Assembly: GCA_022376925.1 (NCBI GenBank)
Contig: JAIOJX010000005.1
Location: 159,355,501-159,419,500 of the forward strand
DNA: 64,000 nt
DNA from: Tragulus kanchil
Taxonomy: Eukaryota > Chordata > Mammalia > Artiodactyla > Tragulidae
Direction of reading: 5' to 3'
The position numbers were made by a program, and so were the translations under genes. Shown here piece after piece: positions 45,273-57,040 of the stretch; position 1 is the first letter of the stretch, and each line of letters opens with the position of its first letter. The notes under the pieces were generated by a model. The model saw only the letters and a list, made by a program, of their open reading frames with translations, was not told the DNA's origin and did not search any database.

Positions 45273-47463
45273 GTCATGTGTGAGGGGATGGGGGGGAAGT
45301 CATCAATGAGACAAGAGGAGCAAAGGGGAAGGGGTAGCGGGTAATAAGCAAAGAGGTCTTAGTAAGAAAACGTGAAGAGGAGACTCATCAGAGAATGCCC
45401 AACAGATGGAAGAACTGATGAACAAGAGGGGGACCATCAGGGATAATCTCACAGAGGTGACCACCACTTACTGAAAACTCGCTGCTCACCAGATGGGTTC
45501 CTCACAAGTACTCTAGCACCACATCAACTCTGTGAGGCACAGCTTAGCACCCCCATTTTACGGATGAGGAAACTGAGGGTGAGAAGTGAAGGAACTTGCC
45601 TAGGGTCACAGAGCTGGGCTGGGCTGGGATCTGAACCTCAGGCAATCTGGTTCTAAAGTTTGTGCTTATAACCACTCTGCTAAATGCTGCATGCCTGAAA
45701 TGAGAAGAGACATGGGGCAGGGCGCAGAAGGAATGAAAAGTCACAGAAGAAGCTGTTTGAGGAAATCCGCAAGAGCTAGTTGATTTTACTCAGAAATAAG
45801 GGCCAAGGACAACCAAACAAGGGCGTGAAATAATTAACAACAGAGAACTTAAAAGACACAGAAAATATATACTATTAAATGTAACACTGTGGGCGGACTC
45901 ACCCAGCAATACCGGAACCTTCTCTGCAAATGCTAAGTCTATTCGGGCATGCAGAAATACTTTCCCAGTCAAGTAAGTTTTGTGTGTGTGCGCTCAGGGC
46001 TCTTAACTTCATTGTGAGAAGTCTACTTCTGAGGAACTGAAACCCCAGAAGGCAAGCATAACAGAAACATGCTAAGTGCTTTTTCCCTCTTTCCTCAACA
46101 CGGTCACTCAAAGGCAGACTTGTAGACTTGTACCTCATCAGGAGATAGAAGGAAAATGCAGCCTCTGAATAAAATTGTTCTAATTATTGCCTAAAAAAAT
46201 ACAGTTAAACAGCTATTATTCAAGGACATAAGACAAAGCAGTACTTTAAAACTCAGATGACCAAACAGGTGGAAGACAGCTGAAATAGGAAAGGAAAATG
46301 AACTTAAGAATAGTCTGAGTTGGGGCAATGATCCATCAGTCCTAGATCCTTCCGTTATCTAAGTATCATGTGTAAAAGGGAAAATGGGGAAGAAGTCTTT
46401 TCAATGAGACAAGAGGAGCAAAGGGGAAGGGGTAGCGGGTAATAAGCAAAGAGGCCTTAGTAAGAAAACGTGAAGAGGAGACTCATCAGAGAATGCCCAA
46501 CAGATGGAAGAACTGATGAACAAGAGGGGGACCATCAGGGATAATCTCACAGAGGTGACCACCACTTACTGAAAACTCGCTGCTCACCAGATGGGTTCCT
46601 CACAAGTACTCTAGCACCACATCAACTCTGTGAGGCACAGCTTAGCACCCCCATTTTACGGATGAGGAAACTGAGGGTGAGAAGTGAAGGAACTTGCCTA
46701 GGGTCACAGAGCTGGGCTGGGCTGGGATCTGAACCTCAGGCAATCTGGTTCTAAAGTTTGTGCTTATAACCACTCTGCTAAATGCTGCATGCCTGAAATG
46801 AGAAGAGACATGGGGCAGGGCGCAGAAGGAATGAAAAGTCACAGAAGAAGCTGTTTGAGGAAATCCGCAAGAGCTAGTTGATTTTACTCAGAAATAAGGG
46901 CCAAGGACAACCAAACAAGACGTGAAATAATTAACAACAGAGAACTTAAAAGACACAGAAAATATATACTATTAAATGTAACACTGTGGGCGGACTCACC
47001 CAGCAATACCGGAACCTTCTCTGCAAATGCTAAGTCTATTCGGGCATGCAGAAATACTTTCCCAGTCAAGTAAGTTTTGTGTGTGTGCGCTCAGGGCTCT
47101 TAACTTCATTGTGAGAAGTCTACTTCTGAGGAACTGAAACCCCAGAAGGCAAGCATAACAGAAACATGCTAAGTGCTTTTTCCCTCTTTCCTCAACACGG
47201 TCACTCAAAGGCAGACTTGTAGACTTGTACCTCATCAGGAGATAGAAGGAAAATGCAGCCTCTGAATAAAATTGTTCTAATTATTGCCTAAAAAAATACA
47301 GTTAAACAGCTATTATTCAAGGACATAAGACAAAGCAGTACTTTAAAACTCAGATGACCAAACAGGTGGAAGACAGCTGAAATAGGAAAGGAAAATGAAC
47401 TTAAGAATAGTCTGAGTTGGGGCAATGATCCATCAGTCCTAGATCCTTCCGTTATCTAAGTAT
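45273..47463. repeat. Tandem duplication 12 (unit about 1098 bp)
   Basis: Copy 1 is about 45273-46366 and copy 2 46367-47463. The first 35 bases of copy 2 (catgtgtaaaagggaaaatg...) are an error-rich version of 45275-45304, after which identity is almost perfect. Other differences are a single base near 45357/46454 and a small deletion near 46919. Confidence 0.95.
45475..45692 (-). mobile_element. MIR SINE (ancient)
   Basis: Reverse MIR with the diagnostic core ccattttacggatgagg, then aaactgagg, agggtcacagagctggg and tgtgcttataaccactctgc. The duplicate lies at 46573-46790. Confidence 0.93.
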
Positions 47464-47529
47464 CTTGAATCACAGGGTTTCTTGTTTTACCTTCCACAAA
47501 AAAAATCAGATCAGCCTTCCCACAGAACT

Positions 47530-48165
47530 AATAGTTATCATTTTGTTAGGATTCAAAATTTCAACCCAGAAGCCATCAGGATTGTGAACAAAATGCCAGG
47601 CCTTTCATTTCCCCGTCTTTAGCTTTCTTCACAAATTGGACTCCCAGTTCTTCAAACCTGTACAAGCACCATGAGCGTCAGGAGCAGTGATTCCGACATG
47701 ACCAGGCCCCTGAGGGTCTGAGCCGCCAGAGCGCTGACCCGGGCCCAGCCTCTTCAGTCCTCCAGCTGCGGGTCCGCTCAAGCGCAGCTTGTCCAGCGAC
47801 TGCCCACACTGCTTCTTCATCTTTTTTGTTTCTGGTCACACCATGTGGCATGTGGAACCTCCCCAACCAGGGATCAAATCCATGCCCCCTGCAGGGGAAC
47901 CATGGAATCCTTACCACCGGACCATCAGGGCAGTCCTTTCATCCTGTCTTTCGGGTGGCATTTTTTTTTTTTTTCTAAAGACATTTATTTTCTCAACCTT
48001 GAGTTCGGGTGGCATTTTTATCTTCATGAGACAAGAAACAGAGAACCTTTCCCAGTGGGAAGATCTAGTTCTTAGAGTAGTCTCATTCCAAGAATTCTAG
48101 TATAAAAATCCAGTGACTTCCTAGGATCCTTACTTTGCAGGGGAAGAAATCCGGCGCTGGGGTCT
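47530..48165 (-). pseudogene. GLO1: GLO1 processed pseudogene, duplicate partial copy
   Basis: Repeats the middle and 3' part of the pseudogene described at 48653-49369 and ends at the duplication junction, lacking its 5' end. Most likely an assembly artefact, not a second retrocopy. Confidence 0.85.
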
Positions 48166-48942
48166 GGTCGGAGCAGCAGCTGGGGCTGTGGAAGAGGGGC
48201 TGGGTGTGTGCGCTCAGGGCTCTTAACTTCATTGTGAGAAGTCTACTTCTGAGGAACTGAAACCCCAGAAGGCAAGCATAACAGAAACATGCTAAGTGCT
48301 TTTTCCCTCTTTCCTCAACACGGTCACTCAAAGGCAGACTTGTAGACTTGTACCTCATCAGGAGATAGAAGGAAAATGCAGCCTCTGAATAAAATTGTTC
48401 TAATTATTGCCTAAAAAAATACAGTTAAACAGCTATTATTCAAGGACATAAGACAAAGCAGTACTTTAAAACTCAGATGACCAAACAGGTGGAAGACAGC
48501 TGAAATAGGAAAGGAAAATGAACTTAAGAATAGTCTGAGTTGGGGCAATGATCCATCAGTCCTAGATCCTTCCGTTATCTAAGTATCTTGAATCACAGGG
48601 TTTCTTGTTTTACCTTCCACAAAAAAAATCAGATCAGCCTTCCCACAGAACTAATAGTTATCATTTTGTTAGGATTCAAAATTTCAACCCAGAAGCCATC
48701 AGGATTGTGAACAAAATGCCAGGCCTTTCATTTCCCCGTCTTTAGCTTTCTTCACAAATTGGACTCCCAGTTCTTCAAACCTGTACAAGCACCATGAGCG
48801 TCAGGAGCAGTGATTCCGACATGACCAGGCCCCTGAGGGTCTGAGCCGCCAGAGCGCTGACCCGGGCCCAGCCTCTTCAGTCCTCCAGCTGCGGGTCCGC
48901 TCAAGCGCAGCTTGTCCAGCGACTGCCCACACTGCTTCTTCA

Positions 48943-49058
48943 TCTTTTTTGTTTCTGGTCACACCATGTGGCATGTGGAACCTCCCCAACCAGGGATCAA
49001 ATCCATGCCCCCTGCAGGGGAACCATGGAATCCTTACCACCGGACCATCAGGGCAGTC
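48943..49058 (-). mobile_element. Short CHR-type SINE inside the GLO1 pseudogene
   Basis: Reverse-oriented relative to the window and in the same direction as the pseudogene: on the minus strand it starts ggactgccctgatggtccgg and ends ggtgtgaccagaaac. It separates the N-terminal from the central GLO1 segments. The duplicate lies at 47820-47935. Confidence 0.88.
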
Positions 49059-49088
49059 CTTTCATCCTGTCTTTCGGGTGGCATTTTT

Positions 49089-49126
49089 TTTTTTTTTCTA
49101 AAGACATTTATTTTCTCAACCTTGAG
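49089..49126 (-). mobile_element. 29-nt retroposed RNA 3' end with poly(A) and target-site duplication
   Basis: On the minus strand, 29 bases (ctcaaggttgag, then aaaataaatgtctttag) with an AATAAA 9 bases before a poly(A) run, bracketed by a 16-bp direct repeat reading ttcgggtggcattttt on the plus strand (49073-49088 and 49127-49142). It has all the marks of a severely 5'-truncated mRNA retro-insertion. Parent transcript not identified. The duplicate lies at 47966-48003. Confidence 0.8.
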
Positions 49127-49599
49127 TTCGGGTGGCATTTTTATCTTCATGAGACAAGAAACAGAGAACCTTTCCCAGTGGGAAGATCTAGTTCTTAGAG
49201 TAGTCTCATTCCAAGAATTCTAGTATAAAAATCCAGTGACTTCCTAGGATCCTTACTTTGCAGCATGGTCTGCTGTAAGAGGAAGTCCGGGCGCTGGGGT
49301 CTGGTCGGAGCAGCAGCTGGGGGCGGGCTTGTCGGCGAGGCTGCCGGAGGAGGGCTGTGGCTCTGCCGTAGCTGCACTGGGGTACTATGGACGATGGTCC
49401 GCGGGAACACGGCAGGCACCCAACTGCAGCCGGCCCCTACGTAAGTATTTTGAAACAGATCCGTCTTGTTTTGAGAACCAGTGAAACAATTCCCGTGGTC
49501 TCAGTCGAAGCATTCAGACATGTTCTTGTATGTAGACTTTTTCAGCAGCACACTTATTCATAGGTTTCCTGGCACCAAAGTACCCTGTACATTTTTTAA

Positions 49600-49740
49600 C
49601 TTTTATTTGACTTTTCACTTTTACAGAGTTTTGTTGTTTACAGATATGCATGTTCCCAGATTAGTCACATGTGTATCCCCCACTTCCCACTCCTCCCGAC
49701 CATCACACAGCACCCCTGAAGGAAGCACCCTGTACATTTA
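49600..49740 (-). mobile_element. LINE 3' UTR fragment (L1-type), reverse
   Basis: cagagttttgttgtttacag followed by atgcatgttcccagattag is the reverse complement of the terminal motif at 44875-44910. Confidence 0.55.
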
Positions 49741-49905
49741 ATATGAGACTCCACTCCCAGAGAAAGTCGAGTCCCCCTCCAACATTGGTTTTGTTTCCAT
49801 GTTGAGGAATTATGTCCTTTCTCATCCCAGTCTGCTCTGGGTAGAACTTTAGTTCCCAGGGTACTGAAATCCGGGCACCTTCTGGGCACAGTTCAAATGG
49901 GCAAC

Positions 49906-50400
49906 TTACTGGATGTCTGTGAAGACAGGGCCTGCATTTGAGCAACGTTCCATAATCCCACCATTGACTTCCTGCAGAAGCAGTGGCTGGATGACATCTG
50001 GTTCAGGGGATTTATTTTCTTTTAGTTGGTTATTTAGGCCTGGAACATCCCACGGGCTGAGCAGTATTCCGTTTAATGGCTCTGACCTGTCTCCTGCAGA
50101 AGTTGCTCTTGGGGTGGGAATCTCTCCAAGGCTTCTCCCGTAAGATGACAGCTGAGGACTCCGAGAGCACGGCTCCTCGGGCACAGAGTTGTCGGCCGGT
50201 CCAAGCAAGGCCTCGGCCAGCTCCCTTTTTAATGCATTTAAAGGGACTTCGGTTACTAGTCTTGGAGCTCCCTGCACGGCGCTTCTCAAGACCGCCTCTG
50301 AGCCACCTGAGGGCTTGTTGGCACCAGCCCTGACATCTCTGTGGGCTCCCATGCTCTCCTGGGCTCCCAGAGATGCTGCTTTTCCCAAGGGGACTTTCAA
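49906..50400 (-). other. Unrecognised 164-codon open frame in intron
   Basis: A continuous ATG-to-stop frame of 164 codons (MKVPLGKAASLG... ending ...PVFTDIQ) in non-repetitive sequence, same strand as TBC1D22B, and repeated at 51072-51566 by duplication 14. Composition is not low-complexity (a leucine- and glutamate-bearing stretch EVPLNALKRELAEALLG, then a Pro/Ser-rich region). I do not recognise a family. There is no clear promoter, splice signal or poly(A) tail. It could be an alternative exon, an old retrocopy remnant or chance. Confidence 0.25.
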
Positions 50401-50599
50401 GGCTACATGTGACCAGGCATTTGCTCAAATGTCTGTTCTTTCTGACTTACGCTAACTAAAATATCTAGAAAATGATTACCTTCATAATAATAGAGGACAG
50501 GGAGGAGGAGGAAGAACCTCGCCTGTGAGCAGACACCATGTAAACTAAGCTACAGTGCCCCAAGAAATGCCTGGCCAGGCGCCAAGGGAGCAGCAGGAG

Positions 50600-50800
50600 C
50601 ACCGTCCATGGCCAGCCGCAGCTGGGGTCCCCACCACTTGACTCACTGGGTGACCTTGGCCTCCTTCTTAGCACCATCACTCAGTTTCCCCACTTGTGAA
50701 ACGGGGGTAGTCATCACAACTTATTTTGTGGGACTGCTGCAAAGAACGCTTTAGGATAGTACCTGCTACCTTAAAAGTACTGAGAATCCGTTATTATTAA
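50600..50800 (+). mobile_element. MIR SINE (ancient)
   Basis: Forward MIR with actgggtgaccttggcc, tcactcagtttccccac, then gtgaaacggggg. Copies through duplications 14 and 15 lie at about 51766-51975 and 52920-53050. Confidence 0.9.
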
Positions 50801-51839
50801 ATTGAACCTTATTAAATTAGCAATACTGGACTTATCTTTAAAGACAATATTACAAAATGCAACTCACACTATCATCACTATTCTCTTCTGTCAGCCCAGG
50901 CTGAGGCCAGAATTGGGCCCCCCCAGAGAAAGTCGAGTCCCCCTCCAACATTGGTTTTGTTTCCATGTTGAGGAATTATGTCCTTTCTCATCCCAGTCTG
51001 CTCTGGGTAGAACTTTAGTTCCCAGGGTACTGAAATCCGGGCACCTTCTGGGCACAGTTCAAATGGGCAACTTACTGGATGTCTGTGAAGACAGGGCCTG
51101 CATTTGAGCAACGTTCCATAATCCCACCATTGACTTCCTGCAGAAGCAGTGGCTGGATGACATCTGGTTCAGGGGATTTATTTTCTTTTAGTTGGTTATT
51201 TAGGCCTGGAACATCCCACGGGCTGAGCAGTATTCCGTTTAATGGCTCTGACCTGTCTCCTGCAGAAGTTGCTCTTGGGGTGGGAATCTCTCCAAGGCTT
51301 CTCCCGTAAGATGACAGCTGAGGACTCCGAGAGCACGGCTCCTCGGGCACAGAGTTGTCGGCCGGTCCAAGCAAGGCCTCGGCCAGCTCCCTTTTTAATG
51401 CATTTAAAGGGACTTCGGTTACTAGTCTTGGAGCTCCCTGCACGGCGCTTCTCAAGACCGCCTCTGAGCCACCTGAGGGCTTGTTGGCACCAGCCCTGAC
51501 ATCTCTGTGGGCTCCCATGCTCTCCTGGGCTCCCAGAGATGCTGCTTTTCCCAAGGGGACTTTCAAGGCTACATGTGACCAGGCATTTGCTCAAATGTCT
51601 GTTCTTTCTGACTTACGCTAACTAAAATATCTAGAAAATGATTACCTTCATAATAATAGAGGACAGGGAGGAGGAGGAAGAACCTCGCCTGTGAGCAGAC
51701 ACCATGTAAACTAAGCTACAGTGCCCCAAGAAATGCCTGGCCAGGCGCCAAGGGAGCAGCAGGGAGCACCGTCCATGGCCAGCGCGCAGCTGCGGGGTCC
51801 CCACCACTTGACTCACTGGGTGACCTTGGCCTACTTGCT

Positions 51840-53993
51840 TCTTAGCACCATCACTCAGTTTCCCCACTTGTGAAACGGGGGTAGTCATCACAACTTATTT
51901 TGTGGGACTGCTGCAAAGAACGCTTTAGGATAGTACCTGCTACCTTAAAAGTACTGAGAATCCGTTATTATTAAATTGAACCTTATTAAATTAGCAATAC
52001 TGGACTTATCTTTAAAAACAATATTACAAAATGCAACTCACACTATCATCACTATTCTCTTCTGTCAGCCCAGGCTGAGGGCCAGAATTGCCGAGGCCCC
52101 CTATACCAGCAAAGAACTTTGGCCCAGCTCTGCCTGAAGCTCCCATCTCAAGCAGCCTATGGCCCTGACGACCAGGCCACTGGGCCCCTACAGCCCCTGG
52201 GCACGCACACGCCTGAGGTTCCCTTGCTCAGAGGTCTCGGGAAGGAAACCCCTTGGCGTGATCCTCCTGTGTCTGTTTTTCGACCCTTTCCTAGGCAGTG
52301 GGATCCCAGACAACTCTTTGGTCAGGCAGAAGCAGGTGCCCTTCCTGTTGGAGGCTCACCACAGCTGGGGCGCTGCCCTTTGCCCCCGCACCCTCTGAAC
52401 ACCTCCTCTCCAGGCCCACTTGCTCGTCCAGCGTGGTTTTACCTGGATTAGCCTAACCTGGTTTACCTGGGTAGGTTCAAAGCCACTTAAGACACCTGGG
52501 TTCCTAAAGCTTGTCTTCACTTCACGGCTTCCTAGCCTCAGAGCACCCTGCAGGACCGAATACTACTGGGGTCAATAAGCTCACTGCTTTGAAGGCCGTG
52601 GGCCAAAAGCACCGATCGCACAGCTTCACATGCACCAGTTTGCACAGCACTCCTAACAGTCCCAGGAGGGAAGTACTCTCATCCCATTTGACAGGTCAGA
52701 AAACGGAGGCACACAGGGCCAGTTTAGTCTGCTTAAGGTTGCAGACCTACAAGAATGGCAGAGCTAGGATCTGACCGCAGGCAGACGGGCTCCACTCACG
52801 CAACCCCTGTGGCTCGACCACTGTCCTGTTCTGCAGAGTCCACACCCTTAGGAGCGCTGCTTCCTGGCATTCTGCACTGCCGGCCCTTCTCTGCCCTTCA
52901 AGGGTGATTCACCTTAGCACCCCCCATCACTCAGTTTCCCCACTTGTGAAACGGGGTAGTCATCACAACTTATTTTGTGGGACTGCTGCAAAGAACGCTT
53001 TAGGATAGTACCTGCTACCTTAAAAGTACTGAGAATCCGTTATTATTAAATTGAACCTTATTAAATTAGCAATACTGGACTTATCTTTAAAAACAATATT
53101 ACAAAATGCAACTCACACTATCATCACTATTCTCTTCTGTCAGCCCAGGCTGAGGGCCAGAATTGCCGAGGCCCCCTATACCAGCAAAGAACTTTGGCCC
53201 AGCTCTGCCTGAAGCTCCCATCTCAAGCAGCCTATGGCCCTGACGACCAGGCCACTGGGCCCCTACAGCCCCTGGGCACGCACACGCCTGAGGTTCCCTT
53301 GCTCAGAGGTCTCGGGAAGGAAACCCCTTGGCGTGATCCTCCTGTGTCTGTTTTTCGACCCCTTTCCTAGGCAGTGGGATCCCAGACAACTCTTTGGTCA
53401 GGCAGAAGCAGGTGCCCTTCCTGTTGGAGGCTCACCACAGCTGGGGCGCTGCCCTTTGCCCCCGCACCCTCTGAACACCTCCTCTCCAGGCCCACTTGCT
53501 CGTCCAGCGTGGTTTTACCTGGATTAGCCTAACCTGGTTTACCTGGGTAGGTTCAAAGCCACTTAAGACACCTGGGTTCCTAAAGCTTGTCTTCACTTCA
53601 CGGCTTCCTAGCCTCAGAGCACCCTGCAGGACCGAATACTACTGGGGTCAATAAGCTCACTGCTTTGAAGGCCGTGGGCCAAAAGCACCGATCGCACAGC
53701 TTCACATGCACCAGTTTGCACAGCACTCCTAACAGTCCCAGGAGGGAAGTACTCTCATCCCATTTGACAGGTCAGAAAACGGAGGCACACAGGGCCAGTT
53801 TAGTCTGCTTAAGGTTGCAGACCTACAAGAATGGCAGAGCTAGGATCTGACCGCAGGCAGACGGGCTCCACTCACGCAACCCCTGTGGCTCGACCACTGT
53901 CCTGTTCTGCAGAGTCCACACCCTTAGGAGGGGGCGCGCTGCTTCCCCTGGCATTCTGCACTGCCGGCCCTTCTCTGCCCTTCAAGGGTGATA
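51840..53993. repeat. Tandem duplication 15 (unit 1075-1076 bp)
   Basis: Copy 1 is about 51840-52913 and copy 2 52914-53993. Near its end copy 1 lacks several bases (ttaggagcgctgcttcc against ttaggagggggcgcgctgc). It overlaps copy 2 of duplication 14. Confidence 0.95.
52610..52805 (-). mobile_element. MIR SINE (ancient)
   Basis: Reverse MIR with catcccatttgacaggtcag, then aaaacggaggcacacaggg and gcagagctaggatctgacc. Present again at about 53685-53880 and 54780-54977 through duplications 15 and 16. Confidence 0.9.
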
Positions 53994-55823
53994 CGTGCCT
54001 GGCCTGCTGGATTGCCACAACTCTTTTTGTTTCTGCAGCTACTCCACCTGGTTTGGGCTAGAGTCACGCAGCGCTTACCCCTAAAAACCTCCTTGTCATG
54101 GGCTGGGCCCGTCTGGCTCTCTGGGACACCTGTACTCATGGGCAGAGCTCCCTCTGCAGCGTCCGAATCACAGGTGGCCCTTCAGCAGTCAGGCTGCGTG
54201 GGCCTCCTCTCTCTGCAGGGCCACCAGCCAGGATCTCACGACCCCACACGATGCTCTCCTGCCCTGGGTCCCGTCTCCTAAGGGACACCGCTGGTCCACC
54301 CCGACACGGCCAGGCGCAGGTCTTCGTTCATTATTCATAGAATTATAGATCGATGGAGTTGTGAGGAACTTTGCTGATTATCACTGGATCACCCACTCTG
54401 TTCTGTCTAATGGAAAGAGGGCAGGCTCCTGTTGAGGGGCCTAGCTGCGGTGTTACGAAGCCGACACGCCCACTGCCACCCTCTGGGTGACTGCAGGAAG
54501 ACCTCAGACCCACCAGATGACTGAACAGCACAGAACACCTCTGTCTAACACAGTCCGAGAGCTACAGACTCCTGTGCCACGCTGTCCGTGTCGTGAATGG
54601 CTCCGGCCGTTCCAGGAGTCACCTCCACCCCCTGAGCCAACCTGGGAAGCACCTCTAGCACCTATGACAAGGCCCTCCGAGACTGGCTCGTGATGACCAG
54701 CTTAGACGGCGTGCTCTCGATATCTGGACCGAATACTACTGGGGTCAATAAGCTCACTGCTTTGAAGGCCGTGGGCCAAAAGCACCGATCGCACAGCTTC
54801 ACATGCACCAGTTTGCACAGCACTCCTAACAGTCCCAGGAGGGAAGTACTCTCATCCCATTTGACAGGTCAGAAAACGGAGGCACACAGGGCCAGTTTAG
54901 TCTGCTTAAGGTTGCAGACCTACAAGAATGGCAGAGCTAGGATCTGACCGCAGGCAGACGGGCTCCACTCACGCAACCCCTGTGGCTCGACCACTGTCCT
55001 GTTCTGCAGAGTCCACACCCTTAGGAGGGGGCGCGCTGCTTCCCCTGGCATTCTGCACTGCCGGCCCTTCTCTGCCCTTCAAGGGTGATACGTGCCTGGC
55101 CTGCTGGATTGCCACAACTCTTTTTGTTTCTGCAGCTACTCCACCTGGTTTGGGCTAGAGTCACGCAGCGCTTACCCCTAAAAACCTCCTTGTCATGGGC
55201 TGGGCCCGTCTGGCTCTCTGGGACACCTGTACTCATGGGCAGAGCTCCCTCTGCAGCGTCCGAATCACAGGTGGCCCTTCAGCAGTCAGGCTGCGTGGGC
55301 CTCCTCTCTCTGCAGGGCCACCAGCCAGGATCTCACGACCCCACACGATGCTCTCCTGCCCTGGGTCCCGTCTCCTAAGGGACACCGCTGGTCCACCCCG
55401 ACACGGCCAGGCGCAGGTCTTCGTTCATTATTCATAGAATTATAGATCGATGGAGTTGTGAGGAACTTTGCTGATTATCACTGGATCACCCACTCTGTTC
55501 TGTCTAATGGAAAGAGGGCAGGCTCCTGTTGAGGGGCCTAGCTGCGGTGTTACGAAGCCGACACGCCCACTGCCACCCTCTGGGTGACTGCAGGAAGACC
55601 TCAGACCCACCAGATGACTGAACAGCACAGAACACCTCTGTCTAACACAGTCCGAGAGCTACAGACTCCTGTGCCACGCTGTCCGTGTCGTGAATGGCTC
55701 CGGCCGTTCCAGGAGTCACCTCCACCCCCTGAGCCAACCTGGGAAGCACCTCTAGCACCTATGACAAGGCCCTCCGAGACTGGCTCGTGATGACCAGCTT
55801 AGACGGCGTGCTCTCGATATCTG
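53628..55823. repeat. Tandem duplication 16 (unit 1097 bp)
   Basis: Copy 1 is 53628-54725 and copy 2 54726-55823. Nearly identical, with atatctg shared at the junction. It overlaps copy 2 of duplication 15, so the MIR region occurs three times. Confidence 0.96.
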
Positions 55824-57040
55824 ATCCGATAATATCAAAACAGACAGCACTCCTAGCGCGTGCTCAGTCCACCCCCTCGTCCTCGTTCATCCTGCCAGTT
55901 CAGCAGAGGGGGCATCCCCTGCGATGCTGGCTGGCAGAAGCCTCGGCTTTCCACCTGCGGCCCAGGCACCTACTCGCACCTACCTTCCCTTTCTCTTCCA
56001 GAGCCCTCCGTGGTCAGGTCGGGTCCGGTCTTTCCATCTATTCACTGGACCTGTTTCTGTACTCGAACCACCTCATACCAGTTACAGAGAGGGCCTGCCT
56101 GGGGGTCACATGGAGACGCTGCTGTTCTTAAGACAACACTTAGGGCATTAGTTAGAACTTATTAAAATAGTCAACCTTCTCTGGGCTTTCCCACTCCCAT
56201 TTTTAAAAAGAAAACATTCCCACATTGGGGAGAGAGAAAGTGGCTGAGAGACACTGGAAGAGCAAGATGGAACCCTTTACTATCTTATGTAAAAGAGGTA
56301 ACTATTGTCAATGCTCTGTGGGTCTAAGGGATCGTATGTGCAACGGCCTGGAGGGGTGGGATGGGGGGACGGGATATACATAGGACTCATCTGGAATTAC
56401 ACACATCGGTAAACAGCAAAACTCAGTAAAATCAAGAAAGCAAAAAAAAAGAAAGAATAGATGTCCACTGAAACAAAAACAGGCCCAAACTCCTCAGTTC
56501 CACACCATACAAAGCAAAAAACAAAAGCCCACTGGCGCCCCCGGATATTAGGACCGTGAATGGCCCCAGGCCTTCCTCCGGGCAGGTGGCAGCGCCTGGC
56601 AGCCCTCTCCTCAGTCCCCACGCCCGGCTCCCCCGCTCCGGGACCCCCTGCAGCAGCTGTCTGGCTCCCACCGCCTCTTCCGCCTGCTTCGCGTCCCCAC
56701 TACGGGCTCCAGGACACTGGACTCCCACCGCTCGCCCCCTCCGCCCCCTTGCCCAACCCCTTCCCTTCCCTGAGCTCCTGCCTGGGAGGCTGCCAGGGCT
56801 CAGGCCTGGCGCTCGTCTCTCCCCTGCCCACTCCCACCTCCTCGGGATTTCACCCAGGACCCTGGCTTCAAGGACCATCTAGCCAAAGGCTCCTGAACAT
56901 ACACGTCCAGATCACACCTCTTTATCTTTCAACCCCACTCAAAAGATCGATCTCTCTACTCGACCGCTCTGTTGGGATGTCTAACGGTGTCTAAAAGTCA
57001 ACAGGCCTCAGACTGAACTCCCGAGCTTCCTCCAGAGGCC
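55824..57040. other. TBC1D22B intron, mostly unique GC-rich sequence
   Basis: Contains an L1-type 3' UTR fragment at about 56270-56450 (cggcctggaggggtgggatg, then aaacagcaaaactcag) and a GC-rich, Pro/Ser-coding-looking block at 56560-56880 with no splice sites or family signature. Confidence 0.5.

Larger units (their letters stand above)
47081..49320. repeat. Tandem duplication 13 (unit 1123 bp)
   Basis: Copy 1 is about 47081-48203 and copy 2 48204-49320. Near its end copy 1 lacks catggtctgctgtaaga-type sequence present in copy 2 (49264-49280). Copy 1 overlaps copy 2 of duplication 12, so about 380 bp from 45991 occurs three times. It also splits the GLO1 pseudogene. Confidence 0.95.
48653..49369 (-). 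pseudogene. GLO1: GLO1 (glyoxalase I) processed pseudogene
   Basis: An intronless, disabled copy of GLO1, the Zn-dependent lyase that converts the methylglyoxal-glutathione hemithioacetal to S-lactoylglutathione. It lies in the last TBC1D22B intron on the same strand. Fragments in order: [10 protein letters not shown] after a start codon changed to ACG (49367-49369); [27 protein letters not shown] (49240-49295), then a stop; KDEEAVWAVAGQAALE; GPGHVGITAPDAHGAC; KDGEMKGLAF; and NPDGFWVEILNPNKM near the end. Frameshifts separate the pieces. Positions matching the metal ligands (Gln in LLQQ, Glu in ALE, His in GHVG, Glu in VEIL) persist, as expected for a relict. Two retro-insertions interrupt it (48943-49058 and 49089-49126). 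Confidence 0.92.
49756..52085. repeat. Tandem duplication 14 (unit 1166 bp)
   Basis: Copy 1 is 49756-50921 and copy 2 50922-52085. Differences concentrate in the last 350 bases: 50596-50670 against 51762-51845 shows at least five single-base or few-base indels, and the C-run at the junction is misformed. Confidence 0.95.
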
